A stretch of DNA of 64,000 bases from Streptomyces sp. SN-593 (GTDB lineage Bacteria; Actinomycetota; Actinomycetes; Streptomycetales; Streptomycetaceae): contig NZ_AP018365.1 of the NCBI RefSeq assembly GCF_016756395.1, forward strand, positions 248,001 to 312,000, written 5' to 3'. Position numbers and translations under genes: made by a program. Positions 48,919-57,212 of the stretch are shown piece after piece. The first letter of the stretch is position 1, and each line of letters opens with the position of its first letter. The notes beneath the pieces were generated by a model. That model did not search any database. It was given only the letters and a program-made list of their open reading frames with translations, and was not told the DNA's origin.

Positions 48919-49097
48919 GTGTGAACTTCCCCTCCGAAGGGACGACGGGCGCCGAAGGGCCTCGGCGCCCACGCGGTGAACGAGGGGATACCAAGATCGG
49001 TTATGACGTCCGCGTCGGATTCACCCGACGCCGCCTGGGCGCCGCCACCTCCTCGCGGGGATCGCGGACGGACCGCGGGGTCCGCCGGCCGGGGCTC

Positions 49098-49688
49098 TCA
49101 GCCGTCGGCGCGCAGGGTCCGCGCGAGCGCGCCGAGGGCCACCTCGACCACGGCGCGCAACTGCTCCGTGTCCGTTCCGGCTCTGCTCATGACGGCGAGG
49201 GACTGGTTCACGGCCGCGAGGTGGACCGCGAGGGGCCCGGCCGCCTCGTCGGGCAGCCGGGCGGCCGTGAGGGCGGCGCGCAGGCGGGTGTGCTGGAAGC
49301 CGATCGCCTCCCGTACACGGGCCGCGACGCCCGGGCTCAGCGCGGGGGTCGCCATGACGGTCTGGGCCACCAGGCAGCCGTCGGGCAGGGCGGGGTCCGC
49401 GATCCGTTCCAGGGTGACGTCGAAGAACGCCCGCGCGGCCGCAAGGGGCCGGTCGGCGGCGCAGGACAGCGCGGCGTCGTACCTGTCCCCGTAGCGCGTG
49501 GTGTAGCGCTCCAGGCAGCGCAGGAAGAGCGTGTCCTTGTCGCCGAGGGAGGAGTAGATGGAGCTGCGGTTGAGCCCGGTCGCGCGGGACAGGTCGTCCA
49601 CCGACGTGTCCGCGTAGCCGGCCCGCCAGAACTGGATCATCGCGGCGTCGAGCGCCGTGGCGACGTCGAACCGCTTCTTGCCCGCCAT
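49098..49688 (-). CDS. TetR/AcrR-family repressor
   Basis: 196 aa, ATG with GAGGAG upstream. N-terminal helix-turn-helix: FDVATALDAAMIQFWRAGY, TSVDDLSRATGLNRSSIYSSLGDKDTLF (split: TSVDDLSRATG, LNRSSIYSSLGDK). The C-terminal ligand domain resembles the TetR_C_16/YcdC-like group, with a CLVAQTVMA segment seen in many relatives. Divergent from the epoxide-hydrolase-like gene at 49873, with a perfect 12-bp inverted repeat 44 bp from its start, so it most likely represses both itself and that hydrolase. Effector unknown. Confidence 0.92.
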   Translation of the reverse strand: MAGKKRFDVATALDAAMIQFWRAGYADTSVDDLSRATGLNRSSIYSSLGDKDTLFLRCLERYTTRYGDRYDAALSCAADRPLAAARAFFDVTLERIADPALPDGCLVAQTVMATPALSPGVAARVREAIGFQHTRLRAALTAARLPDEAAGPLAVHLAAVNQSLAVMSRAGTDTEQLRAVVEVALGALARTLRADG

Positions 49689-49732
49689 GCCGCTCCTCGC
49701 TCTCGCTCGCCCTTCCCGGGTGAGGCCATCCT

Positions 49733-49762
49733 CCCATCTTGAACCATCCAGTTCAAGATGGG
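49733..49762. promoter_or_regulatory. Operator of the TetR/hydrolase divergent pair
   Basis: Perfect 12-bp arms CCCATCTTGAAC and GTTCAAGATGGG separated by CATCCA, between the divergent starts at 49688 and 49873. The length, symmetry and A/T-rich context are typical of TetR-family operators. Confidence 0.8.
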
Positions 49763-49821
49763 TTAGGGTGAGGCGTGGTCACGGCCCGGCCCCGCGGGTC
49801 TCAGGCGCACCCCGCCACCCC

Positions 49822-49859
49822 GCACCCCCGCACCCCCGCACCCCCGCACCCCCGCACCC
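49822..49859. repeat. 8-bp tandem repeat (GCACCCCC)
   Basis: About four and a half direct copies of an 8-bp unit lie between the operator and the hydrolase ribosome binding site (GGAGGAGAA at 49862). Slippage would change the spacing between promoter and start codon without altering the protein. Confidence 0.7.
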
Positions 49860-49872
49860 GTGGAGGAGAACC

Positions 49873-50850
49873 ATGAAGGCCCCCGCAAGCACCTCCGGCG
49901 CCTCCCGCACCTCCGGCAACCCGGTGGGCGACCTGCCGCTGCCCGACCTGGCCGGATTCGCCCACCGCTGGGTCGACGCGGACGGCGTCCGGCTCCACGC
50001 CGTCGAAGGGGGTCGGCCGGACGGTCCGGCGGTCGTGCTGCTCGCCGGGTTCCCGCAGACCTGGTGGGCATGGCACAAGGTGATACCGAAGCTGGCCGAC
50101 CGGTTCCGCGTCCTCGCGATCGACCTGCCGGGCCAGGGCCACTCCGAACGGCCGGACATCAGCTACGACACGCACACGGTCGCCGCGCACGTCCACGCCG
50201 CGGTCGAGGCGCTCGGCGTCCGGACGTACTGGCTGGCCGCCCACGACATCGGCGCGTGGGTCGCCTTCTCCCTCGCCCTGAAGCACCCGGGCCGGCTGCG
50301 CGGCCTGGCCCTGCTCGACGCCGGCATCCCGGGCATCACGCTCCCCGACGCCGTTCCGACCGACCCCGCGCTGGCGTGGAAGACCTGGCACTTCGCCTTC
50401 CACCTCGTGCCCGACCTGCCGGAGGTACTGCTCACCGGCCGCGAACGGGAGTACGTCCGCTCGTTCCTGGAGGCCAAGGCCCTCTCCTCCGACGCCTTCG
50501 ACGACGCCGACGTCGAGCGGTACGCGGCGTCCGTGGCAGCCGGCGGCGGCCTGAGCGCCTCCCTGGCCTACTACCGGCACGCCGCCGAGTCGGCGCGCGC
50601 GAACCGCCGGGCGCTGGAACGGCGGCGGCTAGCGGTCCCGGTCCTCGGGATCTCCGGCAGCCACGGCTCCATCCCCGACATGGCGGCTTCCGTCCGGCCG
50701 TGGGCCGACCACGTCACCGGGACCGTCGTGCCGCAGGCGGGCCACTTCATCCCGGACGAGCAGCCCGGCGCCGTCGCCGCCGCACTGACGGCCTTCGCCA
50801 CCGAGGACCGGCACGGGAAGCGGCCCGCTCCCAAGTCCCCGACCCGCTGA
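49873..50850 (+). CDS. Alpha/beta hydrolase with Asp nucleophile (epoxide hydrolase/dehalogenase-like)
   Basis: 325 aa, ATG after GGAGGAGAA. Canonical fold: oxyanion HG-type segment LLAGFPQTWWAWHKV, AIDLPGQGHSERP, nucleophile elbow AAHDIGAW with Asp125 instead of Ser, and the late His in PQAGHFIPDEQPG. Asp at the nucleophile and the HDIG pattern put it with epoxide hydrolases and haloacetate/haloalkane dehalogenases rather than esterases. Under control of the divergent TetR protein. Substrate unknown; a detoxification role is plausible. Confidence 0.87.
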   Translation: MKAPASTSGASRTSGNPVGDLPLPDLAGFAHRWVDADGVRLHAVEGGRPDGPAVVLLAGFPQTWWAWHKVIPKLADRFRVLAIDLPGQGHSERPDISYDTHTVAAHVHAAVEALGVRTYWLAAHDIGAWVAFSLALKHPGRLRGLALLDAGIPGITLPDAVPTDPALAWKTWHFAFHLVPDLPEVLLTGREREYVRSFLEAKALSSDAFDDADVERYAASVAAGGGLSASLAYYRHAAESARANRRALERRRLAVPVLGISGSHGSIPDMAASVRPWADHVTGTVVPQAGHFIPDEQPGAVAAALTAFATEDRHGKRPAPKSPTR

Positions 50851-50883
50851 GGACGTTCGAGGACCGCCGGTAGGGTGCGTGCC

Positions 50884-51456
50884 GTGGACGAACTGAGTTT
50901 CCGGGGGAAAGACCGGTACCACCTGTCCTGGCCGCATGTCCTCGCGGTCGGGGGCGGGGCGGCCGTCGAAGGAGTCGTCGCCTTCTCCAAGCTCGGCGCG
51001 ACGGGATTCTGCTGGGTGCTGGGAGGGACGGGTGCGCTCGTCGGGGTCATCCTCTGCCTGGTGCTGCGCAGTTGGACCAGGGTCGGGGCCGGCGGGGTGG
51101 CCCTCTGCTGGGGTCTCGGGCGTGGTCGCGCCTACTCCTGGCAGGAGGTCAGGTGGATCGACGTGCGGGAGACCAGGAGCCAGTACGGGAACGTGCGCGT
51201 GGCCCGGCTCACTCTGGCGAACGGGCGGCGCCGCTCCCTGCCGGCGCTCCAGGACAGCAGTTCCCACCCCAACCCGGGGTTCGACACCGACTACGCGCGC
51301 ATCCTGCGCTGGTGGAGGTCGGCCACCGAGCCCGCCGCGCGCTTCGAGCCGCAGCGGCGGTTGCGGAGCCGGGTGACGCCGGCGTGGGCCGGGATCATCC
51401 TCGCTGCGCTGATCACGGCCGTCGTCGGAGTCGTCGCCGTCGCGCTGGAGAACTGA
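50884..51456 (+). CDS. Membrane protein with bacterial PH-like domain
   Basis: 190 aa from the GTG at 50884; GTG 50875 is possible. Two N-terminal membrane helices (about 17-36 and 40-62), a cytoplasmic beta-rich region (about 65-150) with SWQEVRWIDVRETRSQYGNVRVA that fits bacterial PH-domain proteins, and a third helix near the C-terminus (about 168-188). No catalytic motifs. Function unknown; this class is common and poorly characterised in actinobacteria. Follows the hydrolase by 33 bp on the same strand, so may share its transcript. Confidence 0.75.
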   Translation: MDELSFRGKDRYHLSWPHVLAVGGGAAVEGVVAFSKLGATGFCWVLGGTGALVGVILCLVLRSWTRVGAGGVALCWGLGRGRAYSWQEVRWIDVRETRSQYGNVRVARLTLANGRRRSLPALQDSSSHPNPGFDTDYARILRWWRSATEPAARFEPQRRLRSRVTPAWAGIILAALITAVVGVVAVALEN

Positions 51457-51569
51457 ACCGCCGGGCCGGGCGGGGAGGGCGCCGGGTGGCGTCGCCGGGC
51501 GTGGGGGCGTACGGCCAGGTGGCCGGGTCGCCCAGTGGTGGCCAGGTCGCCCGGTGGTGACCGGCTCGC

Positions 51570-53171
51570 TCAGTACGGACGCAGCCGCTTCCAGGCGGAC
51601 GGCAGGGCTTCCAGCGCCGCGGCCGCGCGGCGGTCCTGCTCGGCCTGGAGCCGGCCGTAGCCGTAGGTGTCCGCCCCCTCGCGGTGGGCGTCCCGCGCCA
51701 GGCCGGGGAGTTCGGCCCTGGCCACGGCGGCGTCCTGGTGGGCGCCGAGCACGCCCTGTACGGCCTTGGCCCGCTTGCGGTACCGCTTCGCCCGCTTGCC
51801 GGCGTAGGGCAGCGCCGTCTCCGCGGCGTGCCGTGCCCTGCGGACCGCCTTGCGGGTCCGGTGGATCGCCTGCTCGCGAGCGGGCCCCTCGGGAGCGCGT
51901 CCCGCGGCCCTCATCCGCCGCACGAGGCGGTCGTGGTCGCGGCCGACGACCTTGCGCAGGTGCTTCGCCGCGGGCCGGCCGCCCTTCCCCGGCCGCAAGG
52001 GGGGTTCGGCCCGCAGCCCGTCGAGCGCGTCCAGCAGGGCGTAGTAGCGGGGCCGCTCCAGCCAGGCGACCGCGGCGCGGTGCGCCTCGGCGTGCCGCCC
52101 CGCCTCCTGCTCGGCGATGCGGCGGGCGAGCGCGGGATGATCGGGCCCGGTCAGGCCGGCCGCCTGCGCGGGCAGGTCCGCGGCCAGCACCTCGTGGTCC
52201 CTGGCTCCGGCGAGCGCCCGGGTGAGCCGGCGCAGGTCGTCGGCGACGGGGTCGGTACGCCGCCGGTCGAGCAGGGACCGGTTGTCGCGCAGCAGGTTGC
52301 GCAGGCGGCGGCTGGTGGTGCGCATCCGGTGCACCGCGTCGGGCTCGTCGGCCCGCACCGCCGCGTCGGTCTCCAGGAGGACGTCGATCTGGCGCGACAG
52401 CCGGCGCATGACGCACTCCCCGGCCGAGCCGGGGCGCGGGCGGGGCGGCGTGTCGGGTTCCGCCGGCAGGGACAGCGCGGCGCCCAGCGCGTGGTCGAGC
52501 TTGCCGGTCCGGGCGGGCCGGCTCCACCCGTGGGCGCGCAGCCAGCCGTCGGCGGCGCGCAGCAGCGCGTCGTCGCCCCGGTCCTTCTCCACCTCGACCT
52601 CGGACCAGTGCACGACCCGGGTGCTCGTGCCGCCGTGCGCCTTGGCTGCCCCGTCCACCCCGGCGGCCCCGTCCGCGCCCTCCGGGTCGGCGGGCGGCGC
52701 GGCCGCGGTACGGAGCCGTTCCACGTCGAGGACGTGCGCGTCGACCTCGTCCTGGGCGACCTCCGCGAGGGTGCGGCCGCTGCGGTCCAGCAGCAGGTGG
52801 CGCTGCCGGTGGGTGCGCAGGTGGGCGACCGGTCCCAGCGGGCGGCCCCTGGTGTAGGCCAGGACCCTGCGTTCCAGCTCGCGGGGCACCTTTCCGGGCC
52901 GGCCCGCCCGCAGGGGCGCGTGGACCTCGCGCCTGCCGCCGTCCGCGGGCAGCTTGAGGTGCCAGCCCTCGTCGTGGCCGCCGCTGCGGCGGCGCAGGGT
53001 GATGCCGCGGGAGAGCAGCCGCAGTCCGGCGGTGTCGTAGTAGACGGCGTCGAGTTCCTCGCGCGGCGCCTCCACCACCTTCCTCACCTTCGGCAGCGAG
53101 CGCAGGCGGGCGGGCTCCAGCGGGCCAGCGCCTTCGAGGGTCACTTCCTGTTCGAGAGGGGTTGCCGTCAT
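51570..53171 (-). CDS. CYTH-CHAD domain protein
   Basis: 533 aa from the ATG at 53171, with GGAAGG upstream. N-terminal CYTH (triphosphate tunnel) domain, about 1-250: starts EQEVTLEG where the family motif is ExExK, so Lys is replaced by Thr; later acidic and basic tunnel residues such as WHLKLP, RRVLAYTRGR and EVEVEKD are present. The C-terminal CHAD domain (about 280-533) is rich in His and Arg with repeats of the VHRMRTTSRRLR and IHRTRKAVRRAR type, which bind polyphosphate. Such proteins are linked to inorganic polyphosphate metabolism or localisation. The altered ExExK may reduce phosphohydrolase activity. Confidence 0.9.
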   Translation of the reverse strand: MTATPLEQEVTLEGAGPLEPARLRSLPKVRKVVEAPREELDAVYYDTAGLRLLSRGITLRRRSGGHDEGWHLKLPADGGRREVHAPLRAGRPGKVPRELERRVLAYTRGRPLGPVAHLRTHRQRHLLLDRSGRTLAEVAQDEVDAHVLDVERLRTAAAPPADPEGADGAAGVDGAAKAHGGTSTRVVHWSEVEVEKDRGDDALLRAADGWLRAHGWSRPARTGKLDHALGAALSLPAEPDTPPRPRPGSAGECVMRRLSRQIDVLLETDAAVRADEPDAVHRMRTTSRRLRNLLRDNRSLLDRRRTDPVADDLRRLTRALAGARDHEVLAADLPAQAAGLTGPDHPALARRIAEQEAGRHAEAHRAAVAWLERPRYYALLDALDGLRAEPPLRPGKGGRPAAKHLRKVVGRDHDRLVRRMRAAGRAPEGPAREQAIHRTRKAVRRARHAAETALPYAGKRAKRYRKRAKAVQGVLGAHQDAAVARAELPGLARDAHREGADTYGYGRLQAEQDRRAAAALEALPSAWKRLRPY

Positions 53172-53377
53172 GGTGTTCGCCTTCCCGGGCGCGGGCGGTC
53201 CGAACACCGCCGGCGGACCGTTGCGCGTGCACGGAAGGGCCGCGCGCCGACCGCCTCCGGGTGCGGGCCCTCCCCGCCGGATCCGCCCGGGGGGCTGTTT
53301 CGGTTCCGGGTATCGGGACACCCGGGTCGGGAAGCGCGCACGAGGGGACGATCCGACCCGTAGGAGAAGGAGCCGTC

Positions 53378-54568
53378 ATGCGAGCCACCGTCTGGCACGG
53401 CAAACGCGACGTCCGCGTCGACAACGTCCCGGACCCCTCCGTCCAGGAACCCACCGACGCCGTCATCCGCGTCACCAGCTCCGGGCTGTGCGGTTCCGAC
53501 CTGCATCTCTACGAGGTCCTGACACCGTTCATGACCGCCGGGGACATCCTCGGGCACGAGCCGATGGGCATCGTGGAGGAGGTCGGGCCCGCGGTGGGGG
53601 GCCTCGCGGTGGGGGACCGCGTCGTGGTGCCGTTCCAGATCGCCTGCGGCACCTGCTGGATGTGCCGCCGGGGCCTGCCCACCCAGTGCGAGACCACCCA
53701 GGTCACCGAGCACGGCATGGGAGCCCGCCTGTTCGGCTACACCAAGCTGTACGGGGCCGTGCCCGGGGCGCAGGCGGAGTACCTGCGCGTGCCGCAGGCG
53801 CAGTTCGGTCCGATCAAGGTGCCCGAGGGACCCCCTGACGACCGCTTCGTCTACCTCTCCGACGTCCTGCCCACCGCCTGGCAGGCCGTGAAGTACGCCG
53901 ACGTCCCGGCCGGCGGCTCCCTCGCGGTCCTCGGCCTCGGACCCATCGGTGCCATGGCCTGCCGCGTCGCCCACCACCTGGGCGCGGAGACGGTGATCGG
54001 GATCGACCGCGTGCCCGAGCGCCTCGCCCGCGCCAAGCAGGACGGCACGATCGTCCTCGACCTCGACTCGTTCGACTCCGCCGCCGAGCTGACCGACACC
54101 GTCCGCCAGCTCACCGACGGACGGGGACCCGACAGCGTGGTCGACGCGGTGGGCACCGAGGCGCACGGCAGCCCCGTCGCCAAGGCGGTCCAGAGCGCCG
54201 CCGCCCTCCTGCCGCAGGAGTGGGCGGCGAAACTGACCCAGACGGCGGGCGTGGACCGGCTCGGAGCCCTCCACCTGGCCATCGGCCTGGTCAGGAGGGG
54301 CGGCACCGTCTCGATCAGCGGCGTCTACGGCGGAGCCGCGGACACGCTGCCGATGCTCACCCTGTTCGACAAGCAGCTCACCCTGCGCATGGGCCAGGCC
54401 AACGTCCGCCGCTGGAGCGACGACATCCTCCCCCTCCTCACCGACGACGACCCCCTGGGCGTCGACGACTTCGCCACCCACCACCTCCCGCTGGACAGGG
54501 CACCGGACGCCTACCGGATGTTCCAGAAGAAGGAGGACGGCGCCATCAAGATCCTCTTCACGCCCTGA
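53378..54568 (+). CDS. Zinc-dependent alcohol dehydrogenase (MDR family)
   Basis: 396 aa, ATG after GGAGAAGGAG. GroES-like domain with catalytic zinc ligands in GLCGSDLHLYE and GHEPMG, structural zinc Cys quartet in CGTCWMCRRGLPTQC, and NAD(P)-binding Rossmann motif VLGLGPIG followed by an acidic residue in VIGIDRVPER, favouring NAD. Close in pattern to glutathione-independent formaldehyde dehydrogenase-like enzymes (threonine-dehydrogenase-like family). Oxidises a small alcohol or aldehyde. Divergent from the CYTH-CHAD gene over 206 bp; no operon partners. Confidence 0.92.
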   Translation: MRATVWHGKRDVRVDNVPDPSVQEPTDAVIRVTSSGLCGSDLHLYEVLTPFMTAGDILGHEPMGIVEEVGPAVGGLAVGDRVVVPFQIACGTCWMCRRGLPTQCETTQVTEHGMGARLFGYTKLYGAVPGAQAEYLRVPQAQFGPIKVPEGPPDDRFVYLSDVLPTAWQAVKYADVPAGGSLAVLGLGPIGAMACRVAHHLGAETVIGIDRVPERLARAKQDGTIVLDLDSFDSAAELTDTVRQLTDGRGPDSVVDAVGTEAHGSPVAKAVQSAAALLPQEWAAKLTQTAGVDRLGALHLAIGLVRRGGTVSISGVYGGAADTLPMLTLFDKQLTLRMGQANVRRWSDDILPLLTDDDPLGVDDFATHHLPLDRAPDAYRMFQKKEDGAIKILFTP

Positions 54569-54719
54569 GGGACGGCCCCGTGGTGGCGCCCGGGGCGGCG
54601 GCGGTGACGTTCACCGGATGTTCACACCTCGCCGGTGCGCGCCTTGAGAAGCCGGGTACGCGATCCGCGCCGGGCCTTCGTCCGCCCGCCCTCCTACCCG
54701 TGCCGAAGGGGTCCTTCAT

Positions 54720-54947
54720 GTGATCATCGTCGCCGTACTCGTGCTGCCCGCCGCGGGATTCCTGCTGCTCGGGATGGACCGGATCGAGGAGTGGTTGTCC
54801 CGTCCCCCCGCCGATGCCCTCCAGCCGGACACCGCCGTCGCGGCCGCCCCGCGGACCGGCCTGCACCTGGTGCCCCGCAGTCCCCACGACCCCGAGGAAG
54901 CACTCGGCGGGACGGAACCCGCCGAGAAGCGGCGGCACGCCGCCTGA
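54720..54947 (+). CDS. Small single-pass membrane protein
   Basis: 75 aa from a GTG start with GAAGGGG upstream. One N-terminal membrane helix (about 2-20, Val/Leu-rich), then LGMDRIEEWLSRPP and a hydrophilic, probably disordered tail. The DRIEE(W/R)LS segment after the helix recurs in small Streptomyces membrane proteins I have seen, but no function is attached to them. Could be a false gene; codon pattern and ribosome binding site favour it being real. Confidence 0.6.
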   Translation: MIIVAVLVLPAAGFLLLGMDRIEEWLSRPPADALQPDTAVAAAPRTGLHLVPRSPHDPEEALGGTEPAEKRRHAA

Positions 54948-55047
54948 CCGCCCGTACCCGGACCGGGGGCGCTCACCCCGCGGGCGTCCCGAAGCCGGAG
55001 CGCGGGCGTCCCGGAGCCGGAGCGCGGGCGGATCCGTGGCGCCGGCG

Positions 55048-55899
55048 TCACGCCAGGACGGCGCGGACGGTGTCGACCACCGTCGCCACGAGCCGGTCCG
55101 TCGCCCCTGCGCGCGCCCCTATGTGCAGGGGCTCGGGCGGTGCCGGGGGCAGGTCGTCCCGCCGCTCAAGGCCCTCCGGGGGGCGGCCGACGTCGGCGAT
55201 CAGCGCGACGCCCACGCCGGCCCGCACCGCGTGCAGGACGCCGGCGAGATGGCCGGCCTGGCCGACGATCGTCACGCGGCGGCCGGCCTCCGCCAGGGTG
55301 CGCAGCGCCTGGCGGCGGATGGTGCAGGGGTCGTCGATGACGACCAGCGGCAACGGATGCGCGTCCGGGGGCGGTTCCCAGCCGGGCGCGGCGTACCAGG
55401 CCAGGGGCAGGTCGCCGACGTAGTGGCTCTTCGGGCCGCGGGCGGCGCCGATCAGCAGCGCCACGTCGAGGGTCCGCTGTCCGAGCGCGTCGGCGAGCCT
55501 GCTGCCCCGGTCGATCCGGAAGGTGACCTGGCAGTCGGAGAAGGCGGCGCCGAGGGCCTGGTTGATCCTGGGCAGCAGCCGGTCCGCGGCGTGCTCGGTC
55601 GAGCCGACGCCGATCGTGGGCAGGTCGCGCCGGGCCGAGCCGAGGCGTTCGAGCGCGTTGTCGTGCGCCTGGAGGATGACGCGGGCCTCGGCCAGCAGGA
55701 TCTCGCCGTCGGGGGTGAACCCGGTTCCGCGGCCCCGGCGTTCCACCAGCGGGCGGCCCAGCGCGTTCTCCAGCCGGCGCACGTGCTGGCTGACCGTCGG
55801 CTGCGCCAGCCGCAGCGACTCGGCGGCACGGTGGAACCCGCCGCAGTCCGCGATGGCGGTGAAACTGCGCAGGGCGGGGATGTCGAGGACCGTCGGCAT
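55048..55899 (-). CDS. LysR-family transcriptional regulator
   Basis: 283 aa, ATG start. N-terminal winged HTH: LRSFTAIADCGGFHRAAESL, AQPTVSQHVRRLENALG (LTTR signature) and FTPDGEILLAEAR. The C-terminal two-lobed effector domain covers about 95-280. Divergent from the sulfur-linked operon beginning at about 55995, with about 95 bp between them, the classical LTTR arrangement. It probably activates that operon in response to a sulfur-containing or amino-acid-like effector. Confidence 0.93.
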   Translation of the reverse strand: MPTVLDIPALRSFTAIADCGGFHRAAESLRLAQPTVSQHVRRLENALGRPLVERRGRGTGFTPDGEILLAEARVILQAHDNALERLGSARRDLPTIGVGSTEHAADRLLPRINQALGAAFSDCQVTFRIDRGSRLADALGQRTLDVALLIGAARGPKSHYVGDLPLAWYAAPGWEPPPDAHPLPLVVIDDPCTIRRQALRTLAEAGRRVTIVGQAGHLAGVLHAVRAGVGVALIADVGRPPEGLERRDDLPPAPPEPLHIGARAGATDRLVATVVDTVRAVLA

Positions 55900-55920
55900 G
55901 GCCCGACCCTAGCAGAACCG

Positions 55921-55994
55921 ATCGCAATTCATGATCGATGGACATTACGAATCCATATTGGACATTGCCGATGTTGTCGATCATTCTTACGGCT
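55921..55994 (+). promoter_or_regulatory. Promoter/operator region of the sulfur-linked operon
   Basis: A/T-rich stretch between the divergent LysR and leader-peptide starts. Candidate -35 TTGGAC at 55958-55963 and a -10-like TCATTC/CATTCT at 55981-55987 would place the start of transcription at or next to the leader ATG (55995), suggesting a leaderless mRNA. TCCATATTGGA at 55952-55962 is a short inverted repeat of the LTTR T-N11-A kind, and GGACATT occurs twice (55940, 55960). Confidence 0.5.
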
Positions 55995-56144
55995 ATGACC
56001 ACGTTGCAGCACGAGGAGACCGCCGGTACGCCCGGCGGGCGGGGCACGGCCCCCTCGTCGCTGCCGGCTGCGTCCCCCTGCCTGACCAAGCGTCGGGTCA
56101 TCGACTTCGGAACGGCGACGTCGAGCGCGTGTCGCTGTAGGTGA
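55995..56144 (+). CDS. Putative sulfur-operon leader peptide
   Basis: Up to 49 aa from the ATG at 55995. The C-terminal part is diagnostic: LTKRRVIDFG followed by SSACRCR and stop, matching the Arg-rich, Cys-Arg-ending leader peptides found before sulfur-assimilation and sulfur-transport operons in Streptomyces. No ribosome binding site precedes the ATG, consistent with a leaderless transcript; the N-terminal half is not conserved-looking and a later start is possible. Cys codons just before the stop suit ribosome-mediated sensing of cysteinyl-tRNA. The next gene starts about 200 bp downstream. Confidence 0.6.
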   Translation: MTTLQHEETAGTPGGRGTAPSSLPAASPCLTKRRVIDFGTATSSACRCR

Positions 56145-56342
56145 CCGCCGCCGCCCGGCCCCTCGAACGGCACGGGCGCACCGGCGGTCCGGCGGCCGAT
56201 GACGCCTCCTCGTTGTCCTTTCTCCGAGCTCTCCTTCCGCTGTCGGGCGGAACCGCTCCTCTCCCCCGTACAGGTGTGTCCGCCGCCGGTCCGCGCTCTC
56301 GCGGCCGCCGGCCGGGCACCGGACGAGAAACCAGGAACCCCC

Positions 56343-57212
56343 GTGAGCGCTGCCCCGACCGATCACCCCCTCGCCGCCTGGGACAACCCGCCGGCCATCG
56401 CACCCCGCGGCACCGTGATCGTGGTGCCGGGACGGGGCGAACACCCCGCGCTGTACGGCCGCTTCGGGCAGCGGATCAGCGCGGACGCCTACCTCGTCCG
56501 GGCGGTGGGCGACCCCGCGCAGGACCCCGACGCGGTCGCCGCGCAGATCCGGGCGCTGCTCAACGATCCGGCGCTGCCCGCCCCGCGGGTCCTGGCCGGC
56601 TCCGATGGCGGCGCCCTGTTCGCGGTGGCCCTGGCGGCCGGCGGTGCCGACGTCGACGGGCTCGTCCTGGCCGGGCTGCCGGTCACCGGCGCACCCGCGG
56701 CCCCGCCCGGCGAGGGGTCGTCCGAGATCGAGGCGCGCACCAGTTGTCCGACCCATGGCCGGCTGCTCGGCTCGGACCCCGGTTTCCGTCCCGGCGCCCT
56801 GAACGAGCCGCTGCCCGACGCGTGGTTCGACGCGGCCGACCTGTCCCGCGTCACGGTTCCGGTGCTCGGTCTGCACGGCCGGTCCGACACCGTCAGCCCC
56901 TTCGACGCGGCGCGCGAGCGCTACGCGGAGGGCGCGAACGTGGAGCTGTACGCCCTCGCCGAGGGCCCGCACGACGCGCTCAACGACCGCAACCACCGGG
57001 TGGCCGCGGCCACGGTGCTGCTGTTCCTGGAGCGGCTGCGGCTCGGCGCCGCGCTGCCCGAGATCGCGGTCCGCGAGCTGCCCGGGCCCGGCCCCGCGTC
57101 CACGCCCGGGCCCGTACCCACGCCCGGCACCACCCCCGCGGCCGCCACCGCGGCCGCCACCGTGCCCGCGGCCGGGTCCGCGGCCGGCTCCGGCGAGGTG
57201 AGCGGAAGATGA
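56343..57212 (+). CDS. Alpha/beta hydrolase
   Basis: 289 aa from the GTG at 56343 (CAGGAA upstream). Alpha/beta-hydrolase pattern: TVIVVPGRGEHPALYGRFGQRI, nucleophile region LAGSDGGALFAVALAA, acid in GLHGRSDTVSPF and His in EGPHDALND. The nucleophile motif is AGSDG rather than GxSxG. The C-terminal 50 residues are a Pro/Ala/Thr low-complexity tail. First structural gene of the operon; overlaps the rhodanese gene by ATGA. Substrate unknown; a thioester or S-acyl compound would suit the operon. Confidence 0.82.
   Translation: MSAAPTDHPLAAWDNPPAIAPRGTVIVVPGRGEHPALYGRFGQRISADAYLVRAVGDPAQDPDAVAAQIRALLNDPALPAPRVLAGSDGGALFAVALAAGGADVDGLVLAGLPVTGAPAAPPGEGSSEIEARTSCPTHGRLLGSDPGFRPGALNEPLPDAWFDAADLSRVTVPVLGLHGRSDTVSPFDAARERYAEGANVELYALAEGPHDALNDRNHRVAAATVLLFLERLRLGAALPEIAVRELPGPGPASTPGPVPTPGTTPAAATAAATVPAAGSAAGSGEVSGR

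Noticed and set aside
49822..49859. Short CRISPR-like array
   Set aside because: The unit is 8 bp with no spacers and no cas genes are present; it is a simple tandem repeat.
55921..56140. A second small frame (start 55931) overlapping the leader peptide in another phase
   Set aside because: It lacks the leader-peptide signature and a ribosome binding site; the frame ending in SSACRCR is the recognisable one.
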